A stretch of DNA of 64,000 nt, taken from positions 1 to 64,000 of the forward strand of contig NZ_WWCP01000031.1 in NCBI RefSeq assembly GCF_009857505.1, given 5' to 3'. Source of the DNA: Duganella lactea (GTDB taxonomy: Bacteria > Pseudomonadota > Gammaproteobacteria > Burkholderiales > Burkholderiaceae_D). This document shows, piece after piece, positions 8,565-15,862 of this stretch (its first letter is position 1; the number at the start of each line of letters is the position of its first letter). Position numbers and translations under genes: made by a program. The notes under the pieces are model-generated. The model did no database searches and was not told the DNA's origin. It saw only the letters and a list, made by a program, of their open reading frames with translations.

Positions 8565-8598
8565 ATGTCATAACCTTGTCACGATAAATAGCTAAAGT
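8565..8598 (+). promoter_or_regulatory. Candidate Pho box and -10 element before cpdB
   Basis: ATGTCAT and TTGTCAC are 7-base repeats separated by 4 bases (8565-8582), the geometry of a PhoB box (consensus CTGTCAT-N4-CTGTCAT). A -10-like TAAAGT (8593-8598) begins 10 bases further on, as in PhoB-activated promoters. The downstream gene releases phosphate from nucleotides, which fits phosphate-starvation control. Confidence 0.55.
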
Positions 8599-8599
8599 T

Positions 8600-8632
8600 G
8601 CAACCTTGAATTTTTCCCTTCGTTGAGGTTGC
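8600..8632 (+). promoter_or_regulatory. Hairpin covering the cpdB ribosome binding site
   Basis: GCAACCT (8600-8606) and AGGTTGC (8626-8632) are exact partners; two G-U pairs and an A-U pair can extend the stem. The GAGG Shine-Dalgarno at 8625-8628 lies mostly in the right arm, 5 bases from the ATG, so folding would reduce translation of cpdB. Confidence 0.4.
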
Positions 8633-8633
8633 G

Positions 8634-10748
8634 ATGAAATTGAATCTGGTGCTGCTGGCCGCGCTGAGCGCCGCCGGCCTGGTTGCCTGCGGCGGCGACA
8701 ACACGCCGGTGGCCGCCACGCCCGCCGTCCCGGCGATCCCGGAAGGCACGACCGTCACGCTGGCGCTGTTGGAAACCACCGACATCCACGCCAACGTGAT
8801 GAGTTACAACTACTACTCACTGGCCGAGGACACCAGCCTGGGCCTGGAGCGCACCGCGTCGCTGGTCAAGGCCGCGCGCGCCGAGAATCCGAACAACGTG
8901 CTGCTGGACGACGGCGACACCATCCAGGGCACGCTGCTGGGCGACCTGCAGGCCGTCACCAAGCCCATCGCCTGCACCGAGACGCTGGCGGTGCACAAAG
9001 TCATGAACGCCATGAAATTCGACGGCGGCGGTTTCGGCAACCACGAATTCAACTACGGCCTGCCGTTCCTGAGCCAGGTCACCAACACCGACTTCGGCAT
9101 TCCGGGCGTGAGCAAACCGGCCGGCAACTGCGGCGCGCCGACTTTCCCGCTGGTGCTGACCAATGTCACCGGCGTGGCCAGCGGCAAGCCGATCGTGCAG
9201 CCGTACACCCTGCTGCCACGCACCTTCTCGGCGGTGAAGCCGGACGGGGGCAAGCTGGACGTTAAACTGAACATCGGCATCATGAGCTTCGTGCCGCCGC
9301 AAATCCTCGAATGGGACCAGAAGAACCTGGCCGGCAAGGTCGCCGTCACCGGCGTGCAGGAGGCGGCCAGGCAGTACGTGCCCGAGCTGCGCGGCAAGGG
9401 CGCCGATCTGGTGGTGGCGCTGTCGCACGGCGGCCTCGACCCCAGCAGCTACAGCCCGAAGATGGAAAACGGTTCCTACCACCTGACCAGCACCGGCATC
9501 GACGCGCTGATGATCGGCCATTCGCACCTGGTGTTCCCGAAAGGCAAAGAGACCGGCGCGGCGGCCCTGGACGCCTCGTTCGCCGCCTTCCCGGCCAGCG
9601 CCAACATCGATCCGATCAACGGCTTCGTCAACGGCGTGCCGACCGTGATGGCGCAAAGCTGGGGCCGCCGTCTCGGCATCATCAAGATGACGCTGGCGTA
9701 CACCAACGGCAAGTGGGCGGTGCAGCCATCGAAGACCACGGTGGAATCGCGCGGCTTCAAGTACACCGACGGCGCCACCAATATCGCCGCCGACAGCGGC
9801 ATCGCGCCGCTGGTCGCCACCGAGCACGCCGCCACCATCGCCTACGCCAGGCAGCCGCTGGGCGTGACCACCGACTTCGAAATGTCCTCCTACTTCGCAT
9901 TGGCGGGCGACGTGTCGGCGATCCAGCTGGTGAACCAGGCGCAGCTGGCGTATGTGAAAAACTTCATCGCCACCAGCACCGATGCCACCATCGCCAGCTA
10001 CCAGGGCATTCCGGTGCTCTCGTGCAGCGCACCGTTCAAGGCCGGACGCAACGGGCCAACGGACTTCACCGACGTGGCGCCGGGCGCCAGCGCGGCCGCG
10101 CCGATCGGCCTGCAGGTGCGCAATCCGGGCGACCTGTACCTGTATTCGAACAACAACCTGCAGGCGGTCAAGATCAAGGGTTCCGACCTGAAGAACTGGC
10201 TGGAAGCGTCGGCCAAACAGTTCGGCCAGATCGATCCGGCCAAGACCGGCGAACAGGACCTGGTGCCGTCGTACAGCACCATCTACAACTACGACGTGTT
10301 CTACGCCGAGGACAACGCGCTGACCTACCAGATCGACGTGACCAAGCCGGCCGGCAGCCGCATCGTCAACCTGAGCTACAAGGGCAAGCCGGTGGCGGAT
10401 GGTGACGACTTCATTGTCGCCACCAACGACTACCGCGCCGGCGGTGGTGGCGCCGTGCCCGGCATCGACGGCAGCAAGACCATCATCAAGTCGCCAGACG
10501 CCAACCAGACCGTGGTCAGCAACTACCTAACGGCGCAAGGCGCGGCCAGCGGCAAGGTGACGCTGGCCGGCAACGGCAGCGCGCGCAGCTGGCGCTTCGT
10601 CAAGACTGCGACGGCCGGTCCGGTGATCCTGCGTTCGGCGCCGGGCCACCTGGCGCTGGCGAAAAGCAGCGGCCTGACGGCGGTCACGGCCGAAGGCGCT
10701 CAGGACGCCAGCGGCTTCGGCAAGTACACCATCGACCTGAGCAAATAA
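8634..10748 (+). CDS. cpdB: 2',3'-cyclic-nucleotide 2'-phosphodiesterase/3'-nucleotidase, lipoprotein form
   Basis: A 704-residue 5'-nucleotidase-family enzyme. The N-terminal metallophosphatase domain shows the metal-binding blocks ETTDIHAN, DDGDTIQG, GNHEFNYG and GHSH; the C-terminal nucleotide-binding domain follows from about residue 400. CpdB hydrolyses cyclic and 3'-nucleotides in the periplasm so nucleoside and phosphate can be taken up. Instead of a plain signal peptide it has a lipobox (LVAC, cysteine 19), so it is likely tethered to the membrane. A Pho-box-like promoter and a hairpin over the ribosome binding site precede it. The next gene starts 2 bases after its stop. Confidence 0.9.
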   Translation: MKLNLVLLAALSAAGLVACGGDNTPVAATPAVPAIPEGTTVTLALLETTDIHANVMSYNYYSLAEDTSLGLERTASLVKAARAENPNNVLLDDGDTIQGTLLGDLQAVTKPIACTETLAVHKVMNAMKFDGGGFGNHEFNYGLPFLSQVTNTDFGIPGVSKPAGNCGAPTFPLVLTNVTGVASGKPIVQPYTLLPRTFSAVKPDGGKLDVKLNIGIMSFVPPQILEWDQKNLAGKVAVTGVQEAARQYVPELRGKGADLVVALSHGGLDPSSYSPKMENGSYHLTSTGIDALMIGHSHLVFPKGKETGAAALDASFAAFPASANIDPINGFVNGVPTVMAQSWGRRLGIIKMTLAYTNGKWAVQPSKTTVESRGFKYTDGATNIAADSGIAPLVATEHAATIAYARQPLGVTTDFEMSSYFALAGDVSAIQLVNQAQLAYVKNFIATSTDATIASYQGIPVLSCSAPFKAGRNGPTDFTDVAPGASAAAPIGLQVRNPGDLYLYSNNNLQAVKIKGSDLKNWLEASAKQFGQIDPAKTGEQDLVPSYSTIYNYDVFYAEDNALTYQIDVTKPAGSRIVNLSYKGKPVADGDDFIVATNDYRAGGGGAVPGIDGSKTIIKSPDANQTVVSNYLTAQGAASGKVTLAGNGSARSWRFVKTATAGPVILRSAPGHLALAKSSGLTAVTAEGAQDASGFGKYTIDLSK

Positions 10749-10750
10749 CC

Positions 10751-11476
10751 ATGCGCGCCCTGATCACCCTTGCGCTGGCAGCGGCCTTGCTGGCCGGCTG
10801 CCAGATCCAGCATGAAAAGCCGACGTCGGCGCAAATCGAAGTCATCGGCATGAAGGCCAAGCAGGAAGCCGATCCGCACGCCGAGCGCAAGCTGATGGCA
10901 TGGTCGTTGCAAAACATGCCGGTGGCGCAGCGCGAGCTGGCGATCTTGTACCAGACCCGTGCGGAGCAGCGCGACGCCGCGCTGAAGCTGTTCGCCCAGG
11001 CGGCGCGCGGCGGCGATGTGGAAGCCGCGTTCCAGCTGGGCGAGATGCTGCGCGTCGGCGTGCCGGGCGTGCCAGCGGCGCCGGCGGCAGCCGCGCCATG
11101 GTACGCCCAGGCGGCGAAGCATCAGCACGCCAAGGCCGCGCTGGCCCTGGCGCTGCTCTACAAGAACGGCAACGGCGTCCGGCGCGACGATGCGCAGGCG
11201 GCACACTGGCTGACCGCCGCAAGCAATCTTGGCAACGCGCATGCGATGTTCCTGCTCTCCAACCTCTACAACGAAGGCCAGGGCGTGCCGCAAGACCGCG
11301 CCCAGGCTCGCGCGCTGCTGGAGGAGGCCGCCGAGCACGAATACCCGCCGGCGCTACAGGAACTGGCGATGACTGTCGAGCTCGGCGACGACCACAGTCC
11401 CAAGGACACGCTGCGCGCCAGCCACCTGATCAAGGAAGCCAGCGAGCACCGCCGCAACAACTGGAACCGCTTTTAA
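10751..11476 (+). CDS. Sel1-repeat lipoprotein
   Basis: A 241-residue lipoprotein (lipobox LLAGC, cysteine 17) built from Sel1-like/TPR helical repeats of roughly 36 residues. Repeat cores include AQAARGGDVEAAFQLGEML, ALALLYKNGNGVRRDDAQAA and AMFLLSNLYNEGQGVPQDRA. Such repeats bind partner proteins in envelope assembly or signalling; no specific role can be assigned. It begins 2 bases after cpdB, so translation is probably coupled and the gene may share phosphate control. Confidence 0.75.
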   Translation: MRALITLALAAALLAGCQIQHEKPTSAQIEVIGMKAKQEADPHAERKLMAWSLQNMPVAQRELAILYQTRAEQRDAALKLFAQAARGGDVEAAFQLGEMLRVGVPGVPAAPAAAAPWYAQAAKHQHAKAALALALLYKNGNGVRRDDAQAAHWLTAASNLGNAHAMFLLSNLYNEGQGVPQDRAQARALLEEAAEHEYPPALQELAMTVELGDDHSPKDTLRASHLIKEASEHRRNNWNRF

Positions 11477-11537
11477 CGAACGCAAAGTCAGGCATTCTTT
11501 CGGTGCTGGAATCAATTCTCACCGAGGGAGAAAGTCC

Positions 11538-11747
11538 ATGGCCAAGACTACGTTAAGGGAAGAGGACGCAGACGATCCGCTGACGTTGGCCAATGCGCGC
11601 TTTGAGCATTTCCTCAAAACTCAGCAGTCAATTCCCTGGGCCCTCGTCAGCACCTATCTCGATCAACGTGCAGCCGGGAAAAGTCCGCAACGTCCACAAC
11701 CGCAGACATTTTTCGGCGATCATGGCTCGCCTCGAATTGATGCCTGA
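11538..11747 (+). CDS. Antitoxin of a ParE-type toxin-antitoxin pair
   Basis: A 69-residue acidic-to-basic protein. The segment ANARFEHFLKTQQSIPWALV followed by Y-L-D-Q-R-A-A-G is the pattern of small antitoxins found in front of RelE/ParE toxins in proteobacteria, with an N-terminal region for DNA binding and a C-terminal toxin-wrapping tail. A strong GGGAGAAAG ribosome binding site precedes the ATG. The stop lies 26 bases inside the toxin gene, the overlap usual for type II pairs. The exact antitoxin family is not certain. Confidence 0.65.
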   Translation: MAKTTLREEDADDPLTLANARFEHFLKTQQSIPWALVSTYLDQRAAGKSPQRPQPQTFFGDHGSPRIDA

Positions 11748-12009
11748 TGCCATAGAGGATCTTGATCGCATCGTGGACTATTTAGTTCAAAGCAAGGCAT
11801 CAAGCATCCCAAAGAAAATCCAGAGAATACAGCAAGCCATCAAATGGCTTGAAACGAATCCAAGAATCGGCCACGCGATCAGTGCCGACAAGCGTGAATT
11901 ATTTATTGGGCAGCGAGGGCACGGTTACGTCGTCGTTTATACCTATCTTGCTGACGTCGATACCGCATTTGTGCTGACAATCCAGAGTCAACGACAAAGG
12001 CGCCCTTGA
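11722..12009 (+). CDS. RelE/ParE-superfamily toxin
   Basis: A 95-residue toxin of the RelE/ParE fold: ARLELMPDAIEDLDRIVDYL at the start, a central I-Q-R-I-Q-Q-A-I-K-W-L-E-x-N-P-R-I-G-H, then RELFIGQRGHGYVVVYTYL and a C-terminal I-Q-S-Q-R-Q-R-R. ParE-type members poison gyrase; RelE-type members cut mRNA on the ribosome, and the sequence alone does not settle which. I chose the ATG inside the antitoxin gene because residues upstream in this frame are out of family. The pair sits alone between the Sel1 and hemerythrin genes. Confidence 0.75.
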   Translation: MARLELMPDAIEDLDRIVDYLVQSKASSIPKKIQRIQQAIKWLETNPRIGHAISADKRELFIGQRGHGYVVVYTYLADVDTAFVLTIQSQRQRRP

Positions 12010-12098
12010 TTCTGTGCGTGGTCCGGCGCACAGACCGGTGATGGTGGGACTTCTAGACTGGTCCGGCAGTCCCTTCATTCGCCACGCAAGGAGCCGAT

Positions 12099-12605
12099 AT
12101 GAGAACCACGTCACAATCCTCGGGCAAGATCCCCAAGCCTATCCCCACCGAAACCCCACCCGAAGACGCGCTGTCGCTGCTGATTCAAGATCACGACAAC
12201 GTCAAAGCGCTGTTTGAACAATACGATGCGCTGGGCGACCGCGCCCACGTGAGCAAGCACAAGCTTGCGCTGCAGATCTGCGAAGAGCTGACCAAGCACA
12301 CGATGATCGAGGAGGAAATCTTCTACCCGGCCGTGCGTCAGACCATCAAGGACGATGACATCATGGACGAATCTCTGGTCGAGCACGCCTCCGCCAAGGA
12401 CCTGATCGCCCAGATCCAGACCATGGAACCGAGCGACGACCTGTTCGACGCCAAGGTCACCGTGCTGTCCGAAATGATCGAGCACCACGTCGGGGAAGAA
12501 GAGAACGACATGTTCCCGAAGGTCCGCAAGACCAAGCTGAACCTCCAAGAGCTGGGCCAGCAGATGGCTACCCGCAAGGAACAAATCCAGTTGCCGCCGG
12601 TTTAA
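12099..12605 (+). CDS. Hemerythrin domain-containing protein
   Basis: A 168-residue cytoplasmic four-helix protein. Iron ligands of the hemerythrin HHE type are visible: LLIQDHDNVKALFE, ELTKHTMIEEEIFYPAV and MIEHHVGEEENDMFPKV. Members bind a di-iron centre and sense or carry O2 or NO, or protect against oxidative stress. AAGGAG lies 6 bases before the ATG. It ends in a 4-base overlap with the convergent CoaD-HD gene. Confidence 0.85.
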   Translation: MRTTSQSSGKIPKPIPTETPPEDALSLLIQDHDNVKALFEQYDALGDRAHVSKHKLALQICEELTKHTMIEEEIFYPAVRQTIKDDDIMDESLVEHASAKDLIAQIQTMEPSDDLFDAKVTVLSEMIEHHVGEEENDMFPKVRKTKLNLQELGQQMATRKEQIQLPPV

Positions 12606-13741
12606 GCCAGGCGCGCCATCTCGCGCTGCATGTTGTCGATGGCGCGCTCGTTGTACTGTTCGGCAAAATAATCGTTGCCGAACAGTTGTCCCTGGCGCGC
12701 CTTGCGGCACAGGTGCGCCAGCGCCCCGCCTCGTTGCGCGCGGTATTCGGCGTCCGGCAGATGGCTGTATTCATGCCGGATCGCGCGCGCATAGTTCTGG
12801 TAGACCTCGTCGTCCTGACCGAGGATCGCCAGGTCCACACTCAACAGCACATCCTTCAGCCGGTGCGTGATCGACGCTTCCTGGAAATGGTCGGTGGCGC
12901 GGATCAGCTCGGCCGCGTCGCCCATCTCCTGCCCCAGGTGGCTGCCCAGCCATAGCTGCGCGCTGGCTTCCTCGTTGCTGAGGTCGGCCGCCACGCCCGG
13001 GCCATACTCGGCGTCATGGAACCAGAACGCCTGCTTGACGATCTCGACATCCACCGGATCGGGCCGCGTGTTGGCCGCCCACACGCGGATTTCGCACAGG
13101 CCGTGCACCAGATGGTCGAGGTTGTGATAGTGGCGCCCCGCGCCGCCGTAGCACGACGGTCCGGTCAGTCTGGCGAACCAGTCGTCGGCGTGGGCGATCG
13201 CGGTGGCGTCGCGGTGCGCGTAGTCCCACAGCGTTTCCCATTCATTGCGCAGCCAGCTCAGCACCCAGGCATGGTAGCCCGGCCCCGGCACGAATTTCTT
13301 CATGATCCAGTTCCAGCCGATCGGTCCTTCGAGCGCCTTGACAAACGAGGAACTGACCGAGCCGAGGTCGCGCGGCGGCATGACGAACACCGTCTTGGCG
13401 CCCTGCAGCACGTCGACATTGGTCTGCTGGATCAGGTTCTCGTAATCGAAATCGGCGGTGGTGCGGATGCCGCGGATCAGGCAGTGCACGCCCTGCTTCT
13501 TGGCCGCGCGCGCCGTGTAGTCGCCGCGCACGATGACCACCGACACATTGTCCCAGCCCTGCTCGGCGCAGCTGAGCGCGATGATGCTCTTGCGCTCCTC
13601 GGCGGTGAACTTGGGTTTCTTGGCGGGGTTTTCAGAAAGAAAAACCACCACCTCGTCCGCCAGCGACCGGGCCTCGTTGATCACCCACATGTGACCGTTG
13701 GTGATCGGGTCCAGGGTTCCCGAAAAGCCGATTTTCTTCAT
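12602..13741 (-). CDS. CoaD-like nucleotidyltransferase fused to an HD phosphohydrolase domain
   Basis: A 379-residue two-domain protein. Residues 1-160 resemble phosphopantetheine adenylyltransferase CoaD: GTLDPITNGH holds the nucleotide-binding T/HxGH motif, then NPAKKPKF, LIRGIRTTADFDYE and SVSSSFVK. Residues about 165-379 resemble the HD phosphohydrolase family COG4339: HYHNLDHLVHG and FHDAEYGP supply metal-binding His and Asp. CoaD is normally a stand-alone protein of about 160 residues making dephospho-CoA; the fusion suggests a nucleotide made and then hydrolysed, or a different substrate. I chose the MKKIGF start because GGAG lies 6 bases upstream. That site is inside a 9-bp hairpin with the end of the kinase gene before it. 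It is not clear whether this is the only CoaD. Confidence 0.78.
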   Translation of the reverse strand: MKKIGFSGTLDPITNGHMWVINEARSLADEVVVFLSENPAKKPKFTAEERKSIIALSCAEQGWDNVSVVIVRGDYTARAAKKQGVHCLIRGIRTTADFDYENLIQQTNVDVLQGAKTVFVMPPRDLGSVSSSFVKALEGPIGWNWIMKKFVPGPGYHAWVLSWLRNEWETLWDYAHRDATAIAHADDWFARLTGPSCYGGAGRHYHNLDHLVHGLCEIRVWAANTRPDPVDVEIVKQAFWFHDAEYGPGVAADLSNEEASAQLWLGSHLGQEMGDAAELIRATDHFQEASITHRLKDVLLSVDLAILGQDDEVYQNYARAIRHEYSHLPDAEYRAQRGGALAHLCRKARQGQLFGNDYFAEQYNERAIDNMQREMARLA

Positions 13742-13744
13742 GCG

Positions 13745-13785
13745 CCACTCCAGCACCGTAAAAACGGCATTTTAGACTGGAGTGG
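13745..13785 (-). promoter_or_regulatory. Hairpin hiding the ribosome binding site of the CoaD-HD gene
   Basis: CCACTCCAG (13745-13753) and CTGGAGTGG (13777-13785) are exact 9-bp partners. On the minus strand the second arm read is CTGGAGTGG, containing the GGAG Shine-Dalgarno just before the ATG. The first arm covers the last codons of the histidine kinase, so ribosomes finishing that gene could open the stem, giving translational coupling. Confidence 0.45.
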
Positions 13786-15160
13786 GCTGGCGAGTCTCAG
13801 GAAAATCAACCTTGACTTTTAAACCACCAAGGCGTTCGGACTGGTCCAGCGACAGCGTGGCGTTGTGGCGCTCCGCAATCGATTGCACGATCGCCATGCC
13901 CAGACCGCTACCACCGGCGGGGCTTCCGGGCACGCGGTAGAAGCGGCTGAACACCCGTTCGCGCTCCTCCGGCGGGATGCCGGGACCCGAATCCTCGACG
14001 CTCAGCACGATGCGCGGCCGGGCATTTTTTGTGGCGGCCACGCTACGCCGCAGGTCGATATCGACGGTGCCGCCGGCCGGCGTGTACTTGATGGCGTTGT
14101 CGACCAGGTTGCGCAGCAGGATCAGCAGGGCGTCCTGCTGACCGGCCACCACCACCTCATCCGCATGGTGCAGGCCAAGGTCGATCTGGCGCGCCTGCGC
14201 CAGGCCGTTCATGTCGCCCAGCACCCGTTTGACGATGTCGCCCAGCGGCACCGGCTCCAGCTTGATCTCTTCGCTGCCGCCCTCCTGCCGCGCCAGCATC
14301 AGCAACTGCTCCACCAGCCGCGTGGCCCGCTCGATGCCGGCCGAGACGCGCGAGACGGCCACCTTGCGCGCCGCCTCGTCCTGCGCCCGTTCCAGGCTCA
14401 GCACCTGCAATTTCAGCGCGGCCAGCGGCGTGCGCAACTCGTGCGCGGCGTCGGCCACGAAGTGCTGCTGCGCCTCGAACGCGGTGCGCACGCGGACAAA
14501 CAGCAGGTTCAGCTCTTGCACCAGCGGCAACACCTCGTCCGGCAGATCGTTTTCCGACACCGGCGACAAATCCTCGGCCTGGCGCGCCGCCACCTGGCGC
14601 TTGACGCGCGACACCGGCGCCAGCGAGCCCGACACCACCCACCACACCACCAGCATCAGCACCGGCGCCATGACGGCGATCGGGCCGACCGTGCGCAGCG
14701 CCAGCGTGCCGGCCATGCGCTGGCGTACCGCCATGTCCTGCGCCACCTGCACCGTCTGATTGGAGGTCTGCACCGAGAACACCCGGTAGGTGGTCTTGTT
14801 GACGCGCACATTGGAAAAGCCCAGCACCGCGCGCTGCGGCAGCGCCGCGCGCGACAGCGAACGGAACACTTGCGCACCGTCCGGGGTCCACACCTGCACC
14901 ACCAGGTCGTCGTTTTCGGGATCGGCGGCGGTGTCGGCCGACTTGTTGGTCAGCGTCGCGCTGGAGCGCAGCGACATCGCCATCTGCTGCATGTGGTAGT
15001 CGAAGATCTGGTCGGCGTCGCTCAGCGCGCTGCGGTAGGCGATCAGCGCCTGGGCGATCGCCGCCATGATGATGGCCGCCAGCAGGAACCACAGCAGGCG
15101 GCCGCGCAGGGAGTGCGTCACCACCGGCACGCGCGGCAGTGACGGCATCCGCACTTTCAT
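13772..15160 (-). CDS. Two-component sensor histidine kinase
   Basis: A 462-residue membrane kinase of the QseC/TctE/PmrB type. There is an N-terminal transmembrane helix (about residues 20-42), a periplasmic domain of about 110 residues, a second helix (about 160-180), a HAMP-like linker, the phosphoacceptor H-box AAHELRTPLAALKLQ, N-box LLRNLVDNAIKYTP, G1 VEDSGPGIP and G2 GGSGLGMAIV. It phosphorylates itself on His and passes phosphate to the response regulator encoded just upstream, whose stop overlaps its start by 4 bases. The signal sensed is not evident; the adjacent periplasmic protease gene suggests envelope stress or cationic compounds. Confidence 0.92.
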   Translation of the reverse strand: MKVRMPSLPRVPVVTHSLRGRLLWFLLAAIIMAAIAQALIAYRSALSDADQIFDYHMQQMAMSLRSSATLTNKSADTAADPENDDLVVQVWTPDGAQVFRSLSRAALPQRAVLGFSNVRVNKTTYRVFSVQTSNQTVQVAQDMAVRQRMAGTLALRTVGPIAVMAPVLMLVVWWVVSGSLAPVSRVKRQVAARQAEDLSPVSENDLPDEVLPLVQELNLLFVRVRTAFEAQQHFVADAAHELRTPLAALKLQVLSLERAQDEAARKVAVSRVSAGIERATRLVEQLLMLARQEGGSEEIKLEPVPLGDIVKRVLGDMNGLAQARQIDLGLHHADEVVVAGQQDALLILLRNLVDNAIKYTPAGGTVDIDLRRSVAATKNARPRIVLSVEDSGPGIPPEERERVFSRFYRVPGSPAGGSGLGMAIVQSIAERHNATLSLDQSERLGGLKVKVDFPETRQPTPV

Positions 15161-15816
15161 AGTTTCGGCACCATGTAGCCGAGGCCGCGTACGTTCTGGA
15201 TCAGTTCGGCGCCGAGCTTCTTGCGCAGGCCGTGAATGTAGACTTCCACCGCGTTGCTGTTGACTTCATCCTTCCAGCTGTACAGCTTTTCTTCCAGCTG
15301 ATGGCGCGACAGCACGATGCCCGGCCGCGCGATCAGCGCCTCCAGCACCGCCCATTCGCGCGCCGACAGGCTGACCGGCTTGCCGTCGGCGATCACTTCA
15401 CGGGTTTGCGGATTGACCGTGACATTGCCGTGCTCGAAGATCGGCTCGGCGCGGCCGGCCGAGCGCCGCAGCAGCGCACGGATGCGGGCCAGCAGCTCGT
15501 CGAGGTCGTAGGGTTTGAGCACGTAATCGTCGGCGCCGGCGTCGAGGCCGGCGATGCGCTGCTCCTTGGCGTCGCGCGCGGTGGCGATCAGCACCGGCGT
15601 CAGTTCCTTGCGCATGCGCATCGAGCGCAGCACGTCGAGGCCGTCCTTGCGCGGCAGGCCCAGGTCCAGCAGCACCAGGTCGTAGGTCTGGGTCTGCAGC
15701 GCGGTGTCGGCCATGTCGCCGTCCTTGACCCAGTCGACCGCGTAGTGCTCGGCCCGCAACAGGTCGAGCACCACTTCGCCGATCATCGTATCGTCTTCTA
15801 CCAGCAGAAGTCGCAT
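15157..15816 (-). CDS. OmpR-family response regulator
   Basis: A 219-residue regulator: receiver domain (residues 1-115) with acidic pocket LLVEDD, phosphoacceptor Asp in LVLLDLGLPRKDGL and the conserved Lys in YVLKPYDLDELL, then a winged-helix DNA-binding domain (about 125-219) with LSAREWAVLEALI and VEVYIHGLRKKLG. It resembles the QseB/PmrA/TctD group. It is paired with the kinase (4-base overlap) and lies 46 bases downstream of the Do-family protease gene on the same strand, so the three may be co-transcribed or the protease may be a target. Confidence 0.92.
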   Translation of the reverse strand: MRLLLVEDDTMIGEVVLDLLRAEHYAVDWVKDGDMADTALQTQTYDLVLLDLGLPRKDGLDVLRSMRMRKELTPVLIATARDAKEQRIAGLDAGADDYVLKPYDLDELLARIRALLRRSAGRAEPIFEHGNVTVNPQTREVIADGKPVSLSAREWAVLEALIARPGIVLSRHQLEEKLYSWKDEVNSNAVEVYIHGLRKKLGAELIQNVRGLGYMVPKL

Positions 15817-15862
15817 ATTGTTGTTCCTTTCTGTTTTTGTTGAGCGTTCTGCCGGCCCGACG

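Noticed and set aside
6364..8571. 735-codon open frame on the minus strand
   Set aside because: Antisense to the DUF2844 and DUF3443 genes, with low-complexity Gly/Ala/Arg product.
12014..12098. Repeated GGTCCGGC words before the hemerythrin gene
   Set aside because: Short and not arranged as a clear inverted or direct repeat; probably chance in GC-rich DNA.
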